A stretch of 64,000 nucleotides of DNA, taken from contig NZ_JARVTG010000002.1 in NCBI RefSeq assembly GCF_029846635.1, positions 1,901,501 to 1,965,500 on the forward strand, read 5' to 3'. Origin of the DNA: Pokkaliibacter sp. MBI-7. Its GTDB lineage: Bacteria > Pseudomonadota > Gammaproteobacteria > Pseudomonadales > Balneatricaceae. The position numbers were made by a program, and so were the translations under genes. Positions 36,705-46,124 of the stretch are shown here, piece by piece; position 1 is the stretch's first letter, and each line of letters opens with the position of its first letter. Under the pieces are notes generated by a model. The model did not search any database, was not told the origin of the DNA, and saw nothing but the letters and a program-made list of their open reading frames with translations.

Positions 36705-39497
36705 ATGGAGTCGTTAATGATGCTGCTTGGCCTTGGCCTGCTGCTGGCTCTGGGGTTCAGCCTGATTGGCGTGCCCCTGCTGATGCGCAAGGTCAACCGC
36801 CTGGAGCAGCAGCTATGGGACGTGCAGCACCAGCTGGCACAGCGCAGCCAGAGCCAGCAGCAACCCACCTCCTCCGCTACCACAGCTAAAGCGTCCGTAT
36901 CGACAGCTGAACAGCCAGCCTCTACCGCCAGCACCGTCAGTCCGATAAGCGATTCCATCCGTCCGCCGCAATCACCGGCCAAGGAGTCCACAGCTCAAGC
37001 GGATACACACAACACCAGCGCGCAGCCGTCCCCCTGGGGGCGACAGGCACCGGCTGAGACTCAGCGTGCAGTCAGCACAGAATCACTGCAGCCGCTCGCG
37101 GCTCAGGCCCCGTCAAGCCTGTTCGACAAATTGCTGGCGCTGGGCAAAGGTCACTTTACTCAGGACAACTGGCCTGTCCTTACCGGCATCATTGTGCTGT
37201 TCTTCGGCGTCAGCTACCTGATCAAGTATGCCGCTGACAACAACCTGCTACCCATAGAACTGCGCCTGCTGGGTGTAATGCTGCTGGGTGCAGTCCTGAT
37301 CGGCGTGGGCTGGCGCATGCGCCATCGTGACAGCCACTACAGTACCCTGCTGCAGGGCGGGGGTTTTGGCCTGCTGTTCATTACCCTGTTTGCCACCTAC
37401 CGCTTCTACGGCCTGCTCCCAGCCAGTGTGACCTTCGCTGCGATGTTTGGCGTTGTGCTGTTTGCCAGTTTTCTGGCGGTCCGTCAGAACAGCCTGATCC
37501 TCGCAGTTCTGGGCTCGCTCGGCGGCTATCTGGCCCCCCTGCTGGCCTCCAGTGACAGCGGTAACCATATCGGTCTGTTCAGCTACTACGAAGTACTGAA
37601 CCTCGGCCTGCTGGCAATGGCCTGGTTCAAGGCCTGGCGTCTGCTCAATCTGATTGGTTTTGTCTTCTGCTTCACGCTACTGGGGATGTGGATGGCCCAC
37701 GGGTACAGCCCGGCCGACCAGCTGTCCACCGGCGTGTTTGTCGCCCTGTACTTCCTCCACTATGCCGTCCTCAGCCTGCTTTATGGCCTGCGACGGGCAC
37801 CGCGCTTCCGTGATTATCTGGATGCCACACTGCTGTTCGGCACACCGACGGTCTGCGCCGGGCTGAATTATCTGCTGCTGAACGATCTCGACTACGGTTT
37901 GCCACTGGCCACGCTGGCCATGGCCAGCGTCTACGCACTGATGGCCTTCTGGCTGCACGCGCGTCAGCAATTGCCCCTGCTGCAGGATACCTATGCCGCG
38001 CTGACGCTGATGCTGGCGACCCTGGCCATCGCCTATGCCGCCAGCGACTTCTGGACCGGTGCCATCTATGCGCTGGAAGGCGCTGGCTGTGTGTGGATCA
38101 GCCATCGTACCCAGCGTCCGTTACTGGGCTACTGGGGCATTCTGGTGCAACTGATCAGCGGCTATTACTTTGCCGACGCCAGCCTGTATCAGTCACCAAC
38201 TTCCCTGCTTGATCCGACTCTGCCTGGCCATGTGCTGCTGGTCGCTGCTGCACTGCTCAGCATGGGCTGGTTACCGCATCAGACACAGGCCATGAGTGCA
38301 CTGGGCAAACGCCTGCTGCAACTGCCGGCCATTGACTCCATCTCGCAACTGCTGCGTTACGCGCTGGCCGTCTGGAGCCTGGGCTGGTGGCTGCATTTGG
38401 GTTGTGAGGCAGTGCCGCTGATCTTCAACAATGGCATAGAGGGCAGCCCTTATGACTACCGCTGGCAACCGGGCTGGATGGCGTTCTGGACATTGTCACT
38501 GCTGATCACCAGCATCCTGCACAGCATCACCCGCTGGTCGCTGTTTACTGCGGCACCGGCCATCTGGCTGGGGTTGGGCAGCGCCACTCTGGTATGCCAG
38601 ATGGCCGAATATCAGCATCTGGGCTTCGCTGCCGGACAAGGCTGGAGCTGGCTGTGGCTTGGCGCGTTTTATCTGGCCCTGTGGTGGCATGACCAGCCCC
38701 TGTTCGCCGATCAGCCACCGCGTGGAGCAGACGCACTGCACGCCTGGCTGGGGCTGCTGTGGACAGCGGTCGTCAGTCAGGAAATCTACTGGCAGGCCAG
38801 CCATCGTCTGGGCAGCGCAGACTGGGGTCTGTGCCTCGCACTACTGCCCTGGATGATCGCTCTGCTGAAAATGACCTACTACCACGGCTGGCCCTTCGCG
38901 CGCCATCAGCGTGGATACGGCTGGCTGCTACAGGCATCGGCACTGGTGCTGGTTGCAGGCTCACTACTGACGCTGATTCTGCCCGGTGATCTGCCACCCT
39001 GGCCGTCCATCCCGCTGCTGAACCCTCTTGATCTGCTGTTGATGGCGGCGGCCGCGGTGCTCTGTCTGGCCCGCAGCCAGCTGCAACTAGAACGCCTCAG
39101 TGTCGGTGGCTGGCTGGTGGTCGGCCTGATCGGGCTGGCGCAGTTGTCAGCCATCGGCCTGCGTACCCTGCACCACTGGCTGGATGTGCCCTATACCCTG
39201 TGGGGGCTGTTTGCCAGCTCCGCCGCCCAGGCCTGGCTGTCGATACTCTGGTGCTTCTGTGGTCTGGCGCTGGCCATCGTCGGCAATCGCAAGCTGGCCT
39301 CGCGCCCGGTGTGGTATGCCGGTGCCGGTCTGCTGGTGGTGGTGCTGGCCAAGCTCTATCTTGTTGATCTGCATGGCACAGGCACGCTGGCACGGGTAGT
39401 GTCCTTTATCGGCGTCGGTCTGCTGCTGGTCGTCGTGGGTTACTGGTTCCCGGTGCCGAAACAGAGCATGGAAACCACGACAGCCAAGAGCCAGTAA
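36705..39497 (+). CDS. DUF2339 giant membrane protein
   Basis: 930 residues. An N-terminal span, a low-complexity Ser/Thr/Gln/Ala-rich cytoplasmic linker (residues 40-130), then some two dozen hydrophobic helices and no other domain, as in DUF2339. Function unknown; the family is often linked to envelope biology. Its TAA stop (39495-39497) lies inside the degenerate end repeat of the CRISPR array, and no terminator is seen, so its transcripts could run antisense into the array. Confidence 0.85.
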   Translation: MESLMMLLGLGLLLALGFSLIGVPLLMRKVNRLEQQLWDVQHQLAQRSQSQQQPTSSATTAKASVSTAEQPASTASTVSPISDSIRPPQSPAKESTAQADTHNTSAQPSPWGRQAPAETQRAVSTESLQPLAAQAPSSLFDKLLALGKGHFTQDNWPVLTGIIVLFFGVSYLIKYAADNNLLPIELRLLGVMLLGAVLIGVGWRMRHRDSHYSTLLQGGGFGLLFITLFATYRFYGLLPASVTFAAMFGVVLFASFLAVRQNSLILAVLGSLGGYLAPLLASSDSGNHIGLFSYYEVLNLGLLAMAWFKAWRLLNLIGFVFCFTLLGMWMAHGYSPADQLSTGVFVALYFLHYAVLSLLYGLRRAPRFRDYLDATLLFGTPTVCAGLNYLLLNDLDYGLPLATLAMASVYALMAFWLHARQQLPLLQDTYAALTLMLATLAIAYAASDFWTGAIYALEGAGCVWISHRTQRPLLGYWGILVQLISGYYFADASLYQSPTSLLDPTLPGHVLLVAAALLSMGWLPHQTQAMSALGKRLLQLPAIDSISQLLRYALAVWSLGWWLHLGCEAVPLIFNNGIEGSPYDYRWQPGWMAFWTLSLLITSILHSITRWSLFTAAPAIWLGLGSATLVCQMAEYQHLGFAAGQGWSWLWLGAFYLALWWHDQPLFADQPPRGADALHAWLGLLWTAVVSQEIYWQASHRLGSADWGLCLALLPWMIALLKMTYYHGWPFARHQRGYGWLLQASALVLVAGSLLTLILPGDLPPWPSIPLLNPLDLLLMAAAAVLCLARSQLQLERLSVGGWLVVGLIGLAQLSAIGLRTLHHWLDVPYTLWGLFASSAAQAWLSILWCFCGLALAIVGNRKLASRPVWYAGAGLLVVVLAKLYLVDLHGTGTLARVVSFIGVGLLLVVVGYWFPVPKQSMETTTAKSQ

Positions 39498-41413
39498 ACC
39501 CCGCGGGTGCGGGGAACACGTCGATGAAATGACACTTATCAGTACGTTTGGCGGTTTAGCCCCGCGGGCGCGGGGAACGCGGTCGGCCAGCATCTGATGA
39601 ATGCTGGCAACGCGGTTTAGCCCCGCGGGCGCGGGGAACGCGCATTCGCCATTATCATTGGCATTATCGGACAACGGTTTAGCCCCGCGGGCGCGGGGAA
39701 CGCAGCCGCCGCCGACTGATGCAGCCGCCACTGCACGGTTTAGCCCCGCGGGCGCGGGGAACGCTAAAACCCATCCCCATTGACGATGCTGGCAGCCGGT
39801 TTAGCCCCGCGGGCGCGGGGAACGCCTTTATGGCGAATTTCTCAACCCTATTAATCTCGGTTTAGCCCCGCGGGCGCGGGGAACGCATGATTAAGCTTAG
39901 GCATATTCACCTGAAGCGCGGTTTAGCCCCGCGGGCGCGGGGAACGCTACTGAGTATTTGTGTACGTATTATATGCAGTCGGTTTAGCCCCGCGGGCGCG
40001 GGGAACGCTGACAGCATGTGCAACAACACGTTTGGATATTCGGTTTAGCCCCGCGGGCGCGGGGAACGCCGTACCCATCAATGCCACTTCCAGCCTCGAC
40101 ACGGTTTAGCCCCGCGGGCGCGGGGAACGCCGAGTACTGCGTGACGGCAAAGAAATGGATGCCGGTTTAGCCCCGCGGGCGCGGGGAACGCGCGCTCTTC
40201 AGCAGCAATACGCTGACGCTCGGCGGTTTAGCCCCGCGGGCGCGGGGAACGCAGTATCTGGAAAAGGCGCTACGAGCCGCCTGCCGGTTTAGCCCCGCGG
40301 GCGCGGGGAACGCACCTACCTGATATTTCAGGCACTGCTGAACTCACGGTTTAGCCCCGCGGGCGCGGGGAACGCTCCACGCAACTTTACTACCCTCCTT
40401 GAGTTCGCGGTTTAGCCCCGCGGGCGCGGGGAACGCCTAGTCTGATCAGACTAGGTGGACAGTTGTTACGGTTTAGCCCCGCGGGCGCGGGGAACGCTGG
40501 CTGGAAATGAAATCATCTAAAACTGTTGACGGTTTAGCCCCGCGGGCGCGGGGAACGCGGGCAATGCCCGAAGACGATGCAAAACACGAACGGTTTAGCC
40601 CCGCGGGCGCGGGGAACGCGGGCCAAAGGGCAACAACTCAAATATCTACCACGGTTTAGCCCCGCGGGCGCGGGGAACGCGTAAATGGGTCGCCCGAGGA
40701 TTGGGACGAGGACGGTTTAGCCCCGCGGGCGCGGGGAACGCGCAAACGCTGATGGAGAATGAGAATGAAACTGCGGTTTAGCCCCGCGGGCGCGGGGAAC
40801 GCATATGTTATTCATCAACCGTCTATCGCGTCTACGGTTTAGCCCCGCGGGCGCGGGGAACGCTGACGAGATAATCGGCAGCGCCTGTTCATGAGCGGTT
40901 TAGCCCCGCGGGCGCGGGGAACGCGGCGCCGGGTTACGACAAACATGGATCTCTTCCGGTTTAGCCCCGCGGGCGCGGGGAACGCACAACCTTTGGAGGA
41001 TGCAAGAGTGAAGCTTACGGTTTAGCCCCGCGGGCGCGGGGAACGCCTTCTCTTGTTAATTCTTCGAGACCTTTTTCACGGTTTAGCCCCGCGGGCGCGG
41101 GGAACGCACTGAAGAGAAAAACAACAGACCCATTATTCCCGGTTTAGCCCCGCGGGCGCGGGGAACGCAACGATTCGCCGGAGTCGCCGAGATTATCGGC
41201 CGGTTTAGCCCCGCGGGCGCGGGGAACGCGTGATAACCGCACCATTGACCGAGACATGAAACGGTTTAGCCCCGCGGGCGCGGGGAACGCGATCAGATTG
41301 TCAGTTGCTGCAACCAAGTTTGCCGGTTTAGCCCCGCGGGCGCGGGGAACGCCCACATAAGATCCCTTCCCAATTATATTCAACCGGTTTAGCCCCGCGG
41401 GCGCGGGGAACGC
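39491..41413 (-). CRISPR. Type I-E CRISPR array, 32 repeats / 31 spacers
   Basis: Repeats are 29 nt, read on the minus strand as GCGTTCCCCGCG... to ...GGGGCTAAACCG, with an inner CCCCGC/GCGGGG hairpin for Cas6e. This is the E. coli type I-E repeat with a few changes. Thirty-one copies look identical; the last (39491-39519), farthest from the leader, has seven differences. Spacers are 32 nt, three are 33. The first repeat adjoins the AT-rich leader at 41414. Transcription is leftward in the same direction as the cas genes. The uniform repeats and many distinct spacers point to past active acquisition. Confidence 0.98.
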
Positions 41414-41517
41414 ACTTGATGGATACTATTGTTTTTAAAGGTCTTTTTCACCTTCAAAATTTCCACCAGTTTTTTGATCATTTTCCCATCTTGTTAAAGA
41501 GCGCTAACCTATTGATT
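41414..41517 (-). promoter_or_regulatory. CRISPR leader
   Basis: About 100 AT-rich bases between the cas2 stop and the first repeat, where I-E leaders lie. Read on the minus strand it has CTCTTTAACA near the cas2 end, poly-A/T tracts, and GATCAAAAAACTG (41479-41467), an imperfect match to the IHF consensus. It should carry the array promoter and guide Cas1-Cas2 integration; neither site is proven here. Confidence 0.8.
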
Positions 41518-41802
41518 TTAAACAGGTAGAAAAGACACCAGACGCAGCCCGTCCCAATCCACCGGCATCCGCCGGTTGCTGCCATAGGTTTGAAAGTCGA
41601 ACCCTGACTCGGTATTGGTAGCCCAGGCCATCACCACATTGCCCTGCTCGGCCAGCGCATTCACCTGTTCCCAGATCATCTCCCGGATGCGCCGGGAGGT
41701 CTCGCCGACATAGACCCCGGCCCTGACCTCCAGCAGCCACACAGCCAGGCGCCCGCGCAGCCGTGGCGGTACGTTTTCAGTGACGACCACCAGCATGCTC
41801 AT
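41518..41802 (-). CDS. cas2: Cas2 (type I-E)
   Basis: 94 residues, near-identical in pattern to E. coli Cas2: SMLVVVTENVPPRLRGRL, GVYVGETSRRIREMIW, NVVMAWATNTESGF and LVSFLPV. It forms the central dimer of the Cas1-Cas2 integrase. Its start overlaps cas1 by four bases. Confidence 0.98.
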   Translation of the reverse strand: MSMLVVVTENVPPRLRGRLAVWLLEVRAGVYVGETSRRIREMIWEQVNALAEQGNVVMAWATNTESGFDFQTYGSNRRMPVDWDGLRLVSFLPV

Positions 41803-42719
41803 CGGTGGCTCCGGTGCCCGGCATCGCCGGACGGCGTGGGTTCAGGAATGGCGGGAGGCTGAGCATCCGCCGGTGCCGCTGGCGGCTCGATGTCTCCGGC
41901 GGCCAGTACTTCTTCAATCAGCGGGATCAGCTTGCCCAGCACCTGTGAGGAGCGAAATATATCGCGACAGGCCAGGCGCACCTCCTGATCAGGCTTTTGT
42001 GGGCGCTTAGCGGCAATTTCGAAGGCTTTGGGTACCACCGTGTCGAACTTGATGATGTCAGCCATGTCGTAGACAAACGACAGCGGCTTGCCACTGTGGA
42101 CAAAGCCAATGGCGGGGGCATAACCCGCCGCCAGCACGGCCGCTTCGGTAATGCCATACAGGCAGGAGGTGGCGGCGCTGATGCACTGGTTGACGATGTC
42201 GCCCCGCGCCCAGTCGTTAGGGTCGTAGTTGCGCCCCTTCCACTCGACGCCAAAGCGCTGCGCTAACAGTTTGTAGGTCTCCCGCACCCGGGCACCTTCA
42301 ATGCCGCGGAGCTGTTCTACCGAACGGCGGCTGGGGGCCGGTTCACCAAAGCGCAGCTCGAACATTTTGCGCACCACCTTGAGCCGCAGTTCGTCATCCA
42401 GTGCCAGTTTGGCCTGATACAGCAAGCGGTCAGAACGGGCACCGCCGGGCTGACCCGCGGCATACAACCGGACTCCCGCTTCCCCCACCCAGACCAGTAA
42501 CGTCCCCACCGTCGCGGCCAGCTTGATGGCAGCGTGAGACACCCGGGTGCCCGGCTCCAGCATGATGCAGGCCACTGAACCCACCGGGATATGGGTGCGC
42601 ACCCCGGTGGCATCGATCAGCACAAAGGCACCGTCGATCACGTCTATCTGGCCGTACTGCAGAAACACCAGCGACACCCGGTCTTTCAGCGGGATGGGGT
42701 TGAGCGGGACAAAGGCCAT
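41799..42719 (-). CDS. cas1: Cas1 integrase (type I-E)
   Basis: 306 residues. Highly similar to E. coli Cas1: LKDRVSLVFLQYGQIDV, RTHIPVGSVACIMLEPGT, GEAGVRLYAAGQPGGARSD. The metal-binding residues lie in EAAVLAAGYAPAIGFVHSG and FDTVVPKAFEIA. Catalyses spacer insertion at the leader-end repeat. Intact, so naive acquisition may still work. Confidence 0.98.
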   Translation of the reverse strand: MAFVPLNPIPLKDRVSLVFLQYGQIDVIDGAFVLIDATGVRTHIPVGSVACIMLEPGTRVSHAAIKLAATVGTLLVWVGEAGVRLYAAGQPGGARSDRLLYQAKLALDDELRLKVVRKMFELRFGEPAPSRRSVEQLRGIEGARVRETYKLLAQRFGVEWKGRNYDPNDWARGDIVNQCISAATSCLYGITEAAVLAAGYAPAIGFVHSGKPLSFVYDMADIIKFDTVVPKAFEIAAKRPQKPDQEVRLACRDIFRSSQVLGKLIPLIEEVLAAGDIEPPAAPADAQPPAIPEPTPSGDAGHRSHR

Positions 42720-42735
42720 AACACGCTCCCAACGT

Positions 42736-43647
42736 TCAGTAATGCACGGGCTTGACCAGCATTAACCCACAGCCAAAGCCTTTCGCAGCGCCGATCCCCT
42801 GCTGCAACAGCGCGGTAAAACGCTGGGGGTCGGTCACGATCAGCTCGCCACTCATATCCACCGATAAGAAGCGCGCCTTGTGCTTGCTATGGGCAAGCTG
42901 CGCGGCGGACGGCGCTTTCTCCGGTATTGGATGGGCGTTATACGCCTGCCACTCAAACGCCGGAACAGTGCGAACGTCATCGGTAAAGTCGTCTTCGATC
43001 ACACGTTCTGCCAGCGTGAAGATGCCCTGCCTTGAGGGGTTCTGCGTCAGCCAGTGCATCAGGCGCTGGGCAATGGCCTCCTGCATCGCCAGATCCAGCA
43101 GCGTATGGAGGGTATGGCGTCGCCCACTTTCGGCAAAGTAGCGGGTCTGGCTGAGGTAGCTACTCAGCCAGTCATGCAGGGCGCCGGGGTGAGGGGTTTC
43201 CAGCAGACGCTTGCGCATGTCGGCTTTACCACCATGCTCGGCCAGCCCCTGCGCCTCACACAGACGCTGGAGGAATCGTCGCTGTTCGTCCATGACCAGA
43301 TCATGGCGCTGCCTGTCCCTTGTGACGACCGGGTTAGCGCGCAAGCGGAAAGACAGATGCTGCCCGGCAGTGAAATCCGGGCGAAAAGGTTTGCTCTGCA
43401 CCTCGAACAGTGGTGAGTCTGTCTTAGGCGGTTGAGGAGAAAGCAGGTAATACACCGGCTCTCCCTTAACACCGGGCTGGGCGACTTGTTCTCTGGCCAC
43501 CTCTTCGCGGTAGAGAAAGTCGCGTTCAGGCTGATCAAACAGATCCCACAGCAGGCGATGTACGCCATAGGTACGATCCGCCAGCACACGGCTTAACTGC
43601 GTATTGTTGATGATGTCGGGCTTGAGCATCACTCGTGACAGATACAT
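42736..43647 (-). CDS. cas6e: Cas6e crRNA endonuclease, enlarged
   Basis: 303 residues against about 200 for E. coli Cas6e. Both ends match: MYLSRVMLKP, catalytic His30 in YGVHRLLWDLF, FRLRANPVVT, and C-terminal GIGAAKGFGCGLMLVKP. Roughly residues 137-235 have no counterpart in the short form; that stretch is helical, with WLSSYL and MHWLTQ segments that look alike and may be an internal duplication. It cuts the repeat hairpin and stays in Cascade. One base separates it from cas5. Confidence 0.92.
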   Translation of the reverse strand: MYLSRVMLKPDIINNTQLSRVLADRTYGVHRLLWDLFDQPERDFLYREEVAREQVAQPGVKGEPVYYLLSPQPPKTDSPLFEVQSKPFRPDFTAGQHLSFRLRANPVVTRDRQRHDLVMDEQRRFLQRLCEAQGLAEHGGKADMRKRLLETPHPGALHDWLSSYLSQTRYFAESGRRHTLHTLLDLAMQEAIAQRLMHWLTQNPSRQGIFTLAERVIEDDFTDDVRTVPAFEWQAYNAHPIPEKAPSAAQLAHSKHKARFLSVDMSGELIVTDPQRFTALLQQGIGAAKGFGCGLMLVKPVHY

Positions 43648-44433
43648 TTAGCGGCCCTCCGTAAGATACAAGCGCAGCACTTTGCGCGGAGCAAACTGCC
43701 AGCGCTGGCGTGACAGCAACTGGTCATGCTGGATAACAGTCATCAGGGTACGGGTATCTGTCGTCGGCTCGACACTGAAGTCCGCCAACTCGCCTTCCCA
43801 GCTGTATTCCACCAGCGCATCGGTGGCGAGATAACGGGCAGCGGCCGCCTGCTGGTGGTCAGGTTCCGAAGAAAACAGCAGTGAACCCGGCTGATATTGC
43901 TGAAATGCCCCTTGGAACCCCTCCGCCTGTATCAGCTGCGGTTGCAGCGGCGCCGCCAGAGGACAGGATTTGCGCCCAAGGTAGAGGCTGTATTTGGGCT
44001 GCAGCAGTGCATCGGCCATATGTGCCAGCGTAAACGGCGCCTGGGCGTCAGGCGAGCTCATACGCAAGGCCACCCAGGCCAGCGCATCCATGCGGTACTC
44101 ACGGCTGGACAACACCGTGCCCAGCCGCTCACGCCCTGCGACCAGTTCGTCGCGCCGCGTCCGGTAACGAAACTTTCCCACCGAGTCAGGGGCTTGCACG
44201 GTGTGGTAATCCCGCAGCAGCTGCCCTTTGCACTTCACCGCCGTAGCTAGCATATAGTGCTGATTGAGCGCTAAGTGGGTCGCCTCTTCTTCGCGTTTGA
44301 TGCCGAGCGCCGCAGCCACCAGACCCAGCACCGCGGCCTTGGTTGGCCCGTTGTGGCTGTGACGCGACTCCCCGACGGCGATATCGCCCCAACTGGCCAT
44401 AGGCCCGTAGAGGCGGAAAACCAGATAGTCCAT
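43648..44433 (-). CDS. cas5e: Cas5e (CasD)
   Basis: 261 residues. Begins MDYLVFRLYGPMASWGDIAVGESR, followed by PTKAAVLGLVAAALGI, the diagnostic N-terminal RAMP segment. It caps the 5' handle of the crRNA in Cascade. Somewhat longer than E. coli CasD (about 224). Confidence 0.95.
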   Translation of the reverse strand: MDYLVFRLYGPMASWGDIAVGESRHSHNGPTKAAVLGLVAAALGIKREEEATHLALNQHYMLATAVKCKGQLLRDYHTVQAPDSVGKFRYRTRRDELVAGRERLGTVLSSREYRMDALAWVALRMSSPDAQAPFTLAHMADALLQPKYSLYLGRKSCPLAAPLQPQLIQAEGFQGAFQQYQPGSLLFSSEPDHQQAAAARYLATDALVEYSWEGELADFSVEPTTDTRTLMTVIQHDQLLSRQRWQFAPRKVLRLYLTEGR

Positions 44434-44445
44434 ACCAACCTCCTG

Positions 44446-45528
44446 TCAGTGGCTGGTATCCGCCACAAAAGCCAGCAACTCAGGCAGCGAACCGCTGACC
44501 TCATCCCCCACTACCAGCTCATAACGGCGCTCGGCGCATTGACCATAGGCCTGATCAAAGCCGCGATACTGATGGCGAATGGCAGCGACCGCCTGTGTCA
44601 GATAGTCGGTATCGACCTTACCTCCTACCTCAATTGGTTTGAGATAGGCCACGGACAGAGAGCGCGGTTGCTGATTGCCCACCTCTGCAAGCACATAACT
44701 GGCATACCCCTGATGCGCAAAGCTGTTTTGTTTGCCTGACGGCGGCACTTTGACAGCCGCTTCGATCAGAGCAGCAATGGCGCGGTCAGCCAGTGCCACA
44801 TCACCCGCCAGATTGTCGATCAGCTGTTCGCGGTTGATACACAGGTAGGAGTAGAACAGACCGGCAGCAAAGCCGGTTTCGCCGATATGGGAGGAGCCCG
44901 CGTCTTCACGACCATCATTCAGATCATCGACAGCGGTAAAGTAATCGTCCTCAATCACTACCGGATGCACTGACAAGGCATGAGCCACCTGACAGGCCGC
45001 CTCGACATTGAACGCGGGTTTGGAGGCCAGCATGCGACCAAACAGGGCAATATCGACCGCCGTGTTGGCTTCCCGTAGCAGGTTCAGCTCTCCCTCTTCG
45101 GGTGCGCGCTGGTGTTCGATCAGCGTCTGTACCAGCTGGTTGATCTGCGCCTGCTCCTGAGGGCTGACATGCACTAGCTGTTCAATTTCCAGCTCATTGA
45201 GAGGCTCTTTTTTGTCGGCTTTTTTATTTTTACCAAAGACGCCGGCAATGGCTTTTGCCCATTCCAACGCATCCTTTTCTTTGATGCCGCCCGCCAGCAG
45301 TTTGTTATAAGCCCCCTCACCCAGCATTTTGGTGCGTGTTCCCAGATGCCCGGCCAGCGCCTGCTGAAACAGTTCGGAGGTACGCCAGTGGCGCTTCAAG
45401 CTCTGGGACGATACCCGCAGGCGATCGGCGCCGCCCATTTTCGCGGTTTTGGGGCGACCCTGATCATCACGGTTCAGGTTGGCAGGTGGGTAGGATGTCA
45501 GCAGGTGAATCTGAATAAAACGGTTCAT
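44446..45528 (-). CDS. cas7e: Cas7e (CasC/Cse4), Cascade backbone
   Basis: 360 residues, close to E. coli CasC. FIQIHLLTSYPPANLNRDDQGRP, KTAKMGGADRLRVSSQSLKRHWR and ALFGRM are hallmark segments. Six copies coat the crRNA spacer. Confidence 0.96.
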   Translation of the reverse strand: MNRFIQIHLLTSYPPANLNRDDQGRPKTAKMGGADRLRVSSQSLKRHWRTSELFQQALAGHLGTRTKMLGEGAYNKLLAGGIKEKDALEWAKAIAGVFGKNKKADKKEPLNELEIEQLVHVSPQEQAQINQLVQTLIEHQRAPEEGELNLLREANTAVDIALFGRMLASKPAFNVEAACQVAHALSVHPVVIEDDYFTAVDDLNDGREDAGSSHIGETGFAAGLFYSYLCINREQLIDNLAGDVALADRAIAALIEAAVKVPPSGKQNSFAHQGYASYVLAEVGNQQPRSLSVAYLKPIEVGGKVDTDYLTQAVAAIRHQYRGFDQAYGQCAERRYELVVGDEVSGSLPELLAFVADTSH

Positions 45529-45545
45529 GGCAGTACTCCTTTGCC

Positions 45546-46124
45546 TCAGGCGGCAGTGTCTGTGGTCGGTTTTTTACGTGGCAGGTAGTAGTCCTGCGCC
45601 CATTTCACGCTCAGGCGTTTGATCGGATCACGGTCAGGCCCCTGCAGGTACTCCTCATACCAGTGCAGAATGCCTTCGGTCAGCGAGAGAATATTGACGC
45701 TGTTATTCAGTAAACGAATGGCGCGCAGCAGGCGGCGGAAGAACTCTTCCGGGGTACGGCTTTTGATTAGCTGCTTGAAACGCAATTCACTCATCACCGG
45801 GCGATCGTTGTCACCACTACCCAGCTGTGCAGCGAAACGCTGACTGCTGTTGTGCTGTCTCACCTGTGCCAGCGCAGTGGCCACCAGCGCACTGGCATAG
45901 AGGTGGGAGGGGTGCGCCCAGCGCTGCGGCATCATACTGAGAAACTGAAAAAAGCTGTCCGTCAGCAGAGCATCATCGGGACGGTCTACCCGACGCAAAC
46001 GCGCACGCACGCCACGGTTGTCATCCAGTGATTGCCACCACCTCATCAGCCCTGCAGGCTCAGCGCCGTGCAGGTTGTAATAGGGCTCTTTAGATGCAAG
46101 CTCATTCGATGAAAGCTCAGCCAT
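45546..46124 (-). CDS. cse2: Cse2 (CasB), Cascade small subunit
   Basis: 192 residues, helical and basic, with WWQSLDDNRGVRARLRR, the typical Cse2 start, and LVATALAQVRQH. Two copies stabilise the R-loop. Overlaps cse1 by eight bases. Confidence 0.93.
   Translation of the reverse strand: MAELSSNELASKEPYYNLHGAEPAGLMRWWQSLDDNRGVRARLRRVDRPDDALLTDSFFQFLSMMPQRWAHPSHLYASALVATALAQVRQHNSSQRFAAQLGSGDNDRPVMSELRFKQLIKSRTPEEFFRRLLRAIRLLNNSVNILSLTEGILHWYEEYLQGPDRDPIKRLSVKWAQDYYLPRKKPTTDTAA

Noticed and set aside
39147..39731. 194-codon minus-strand frame running through CRISPR repeats
   Set aside because: Its VPRARGAKP repeats are the CRISPR repeat translated; not a gene.
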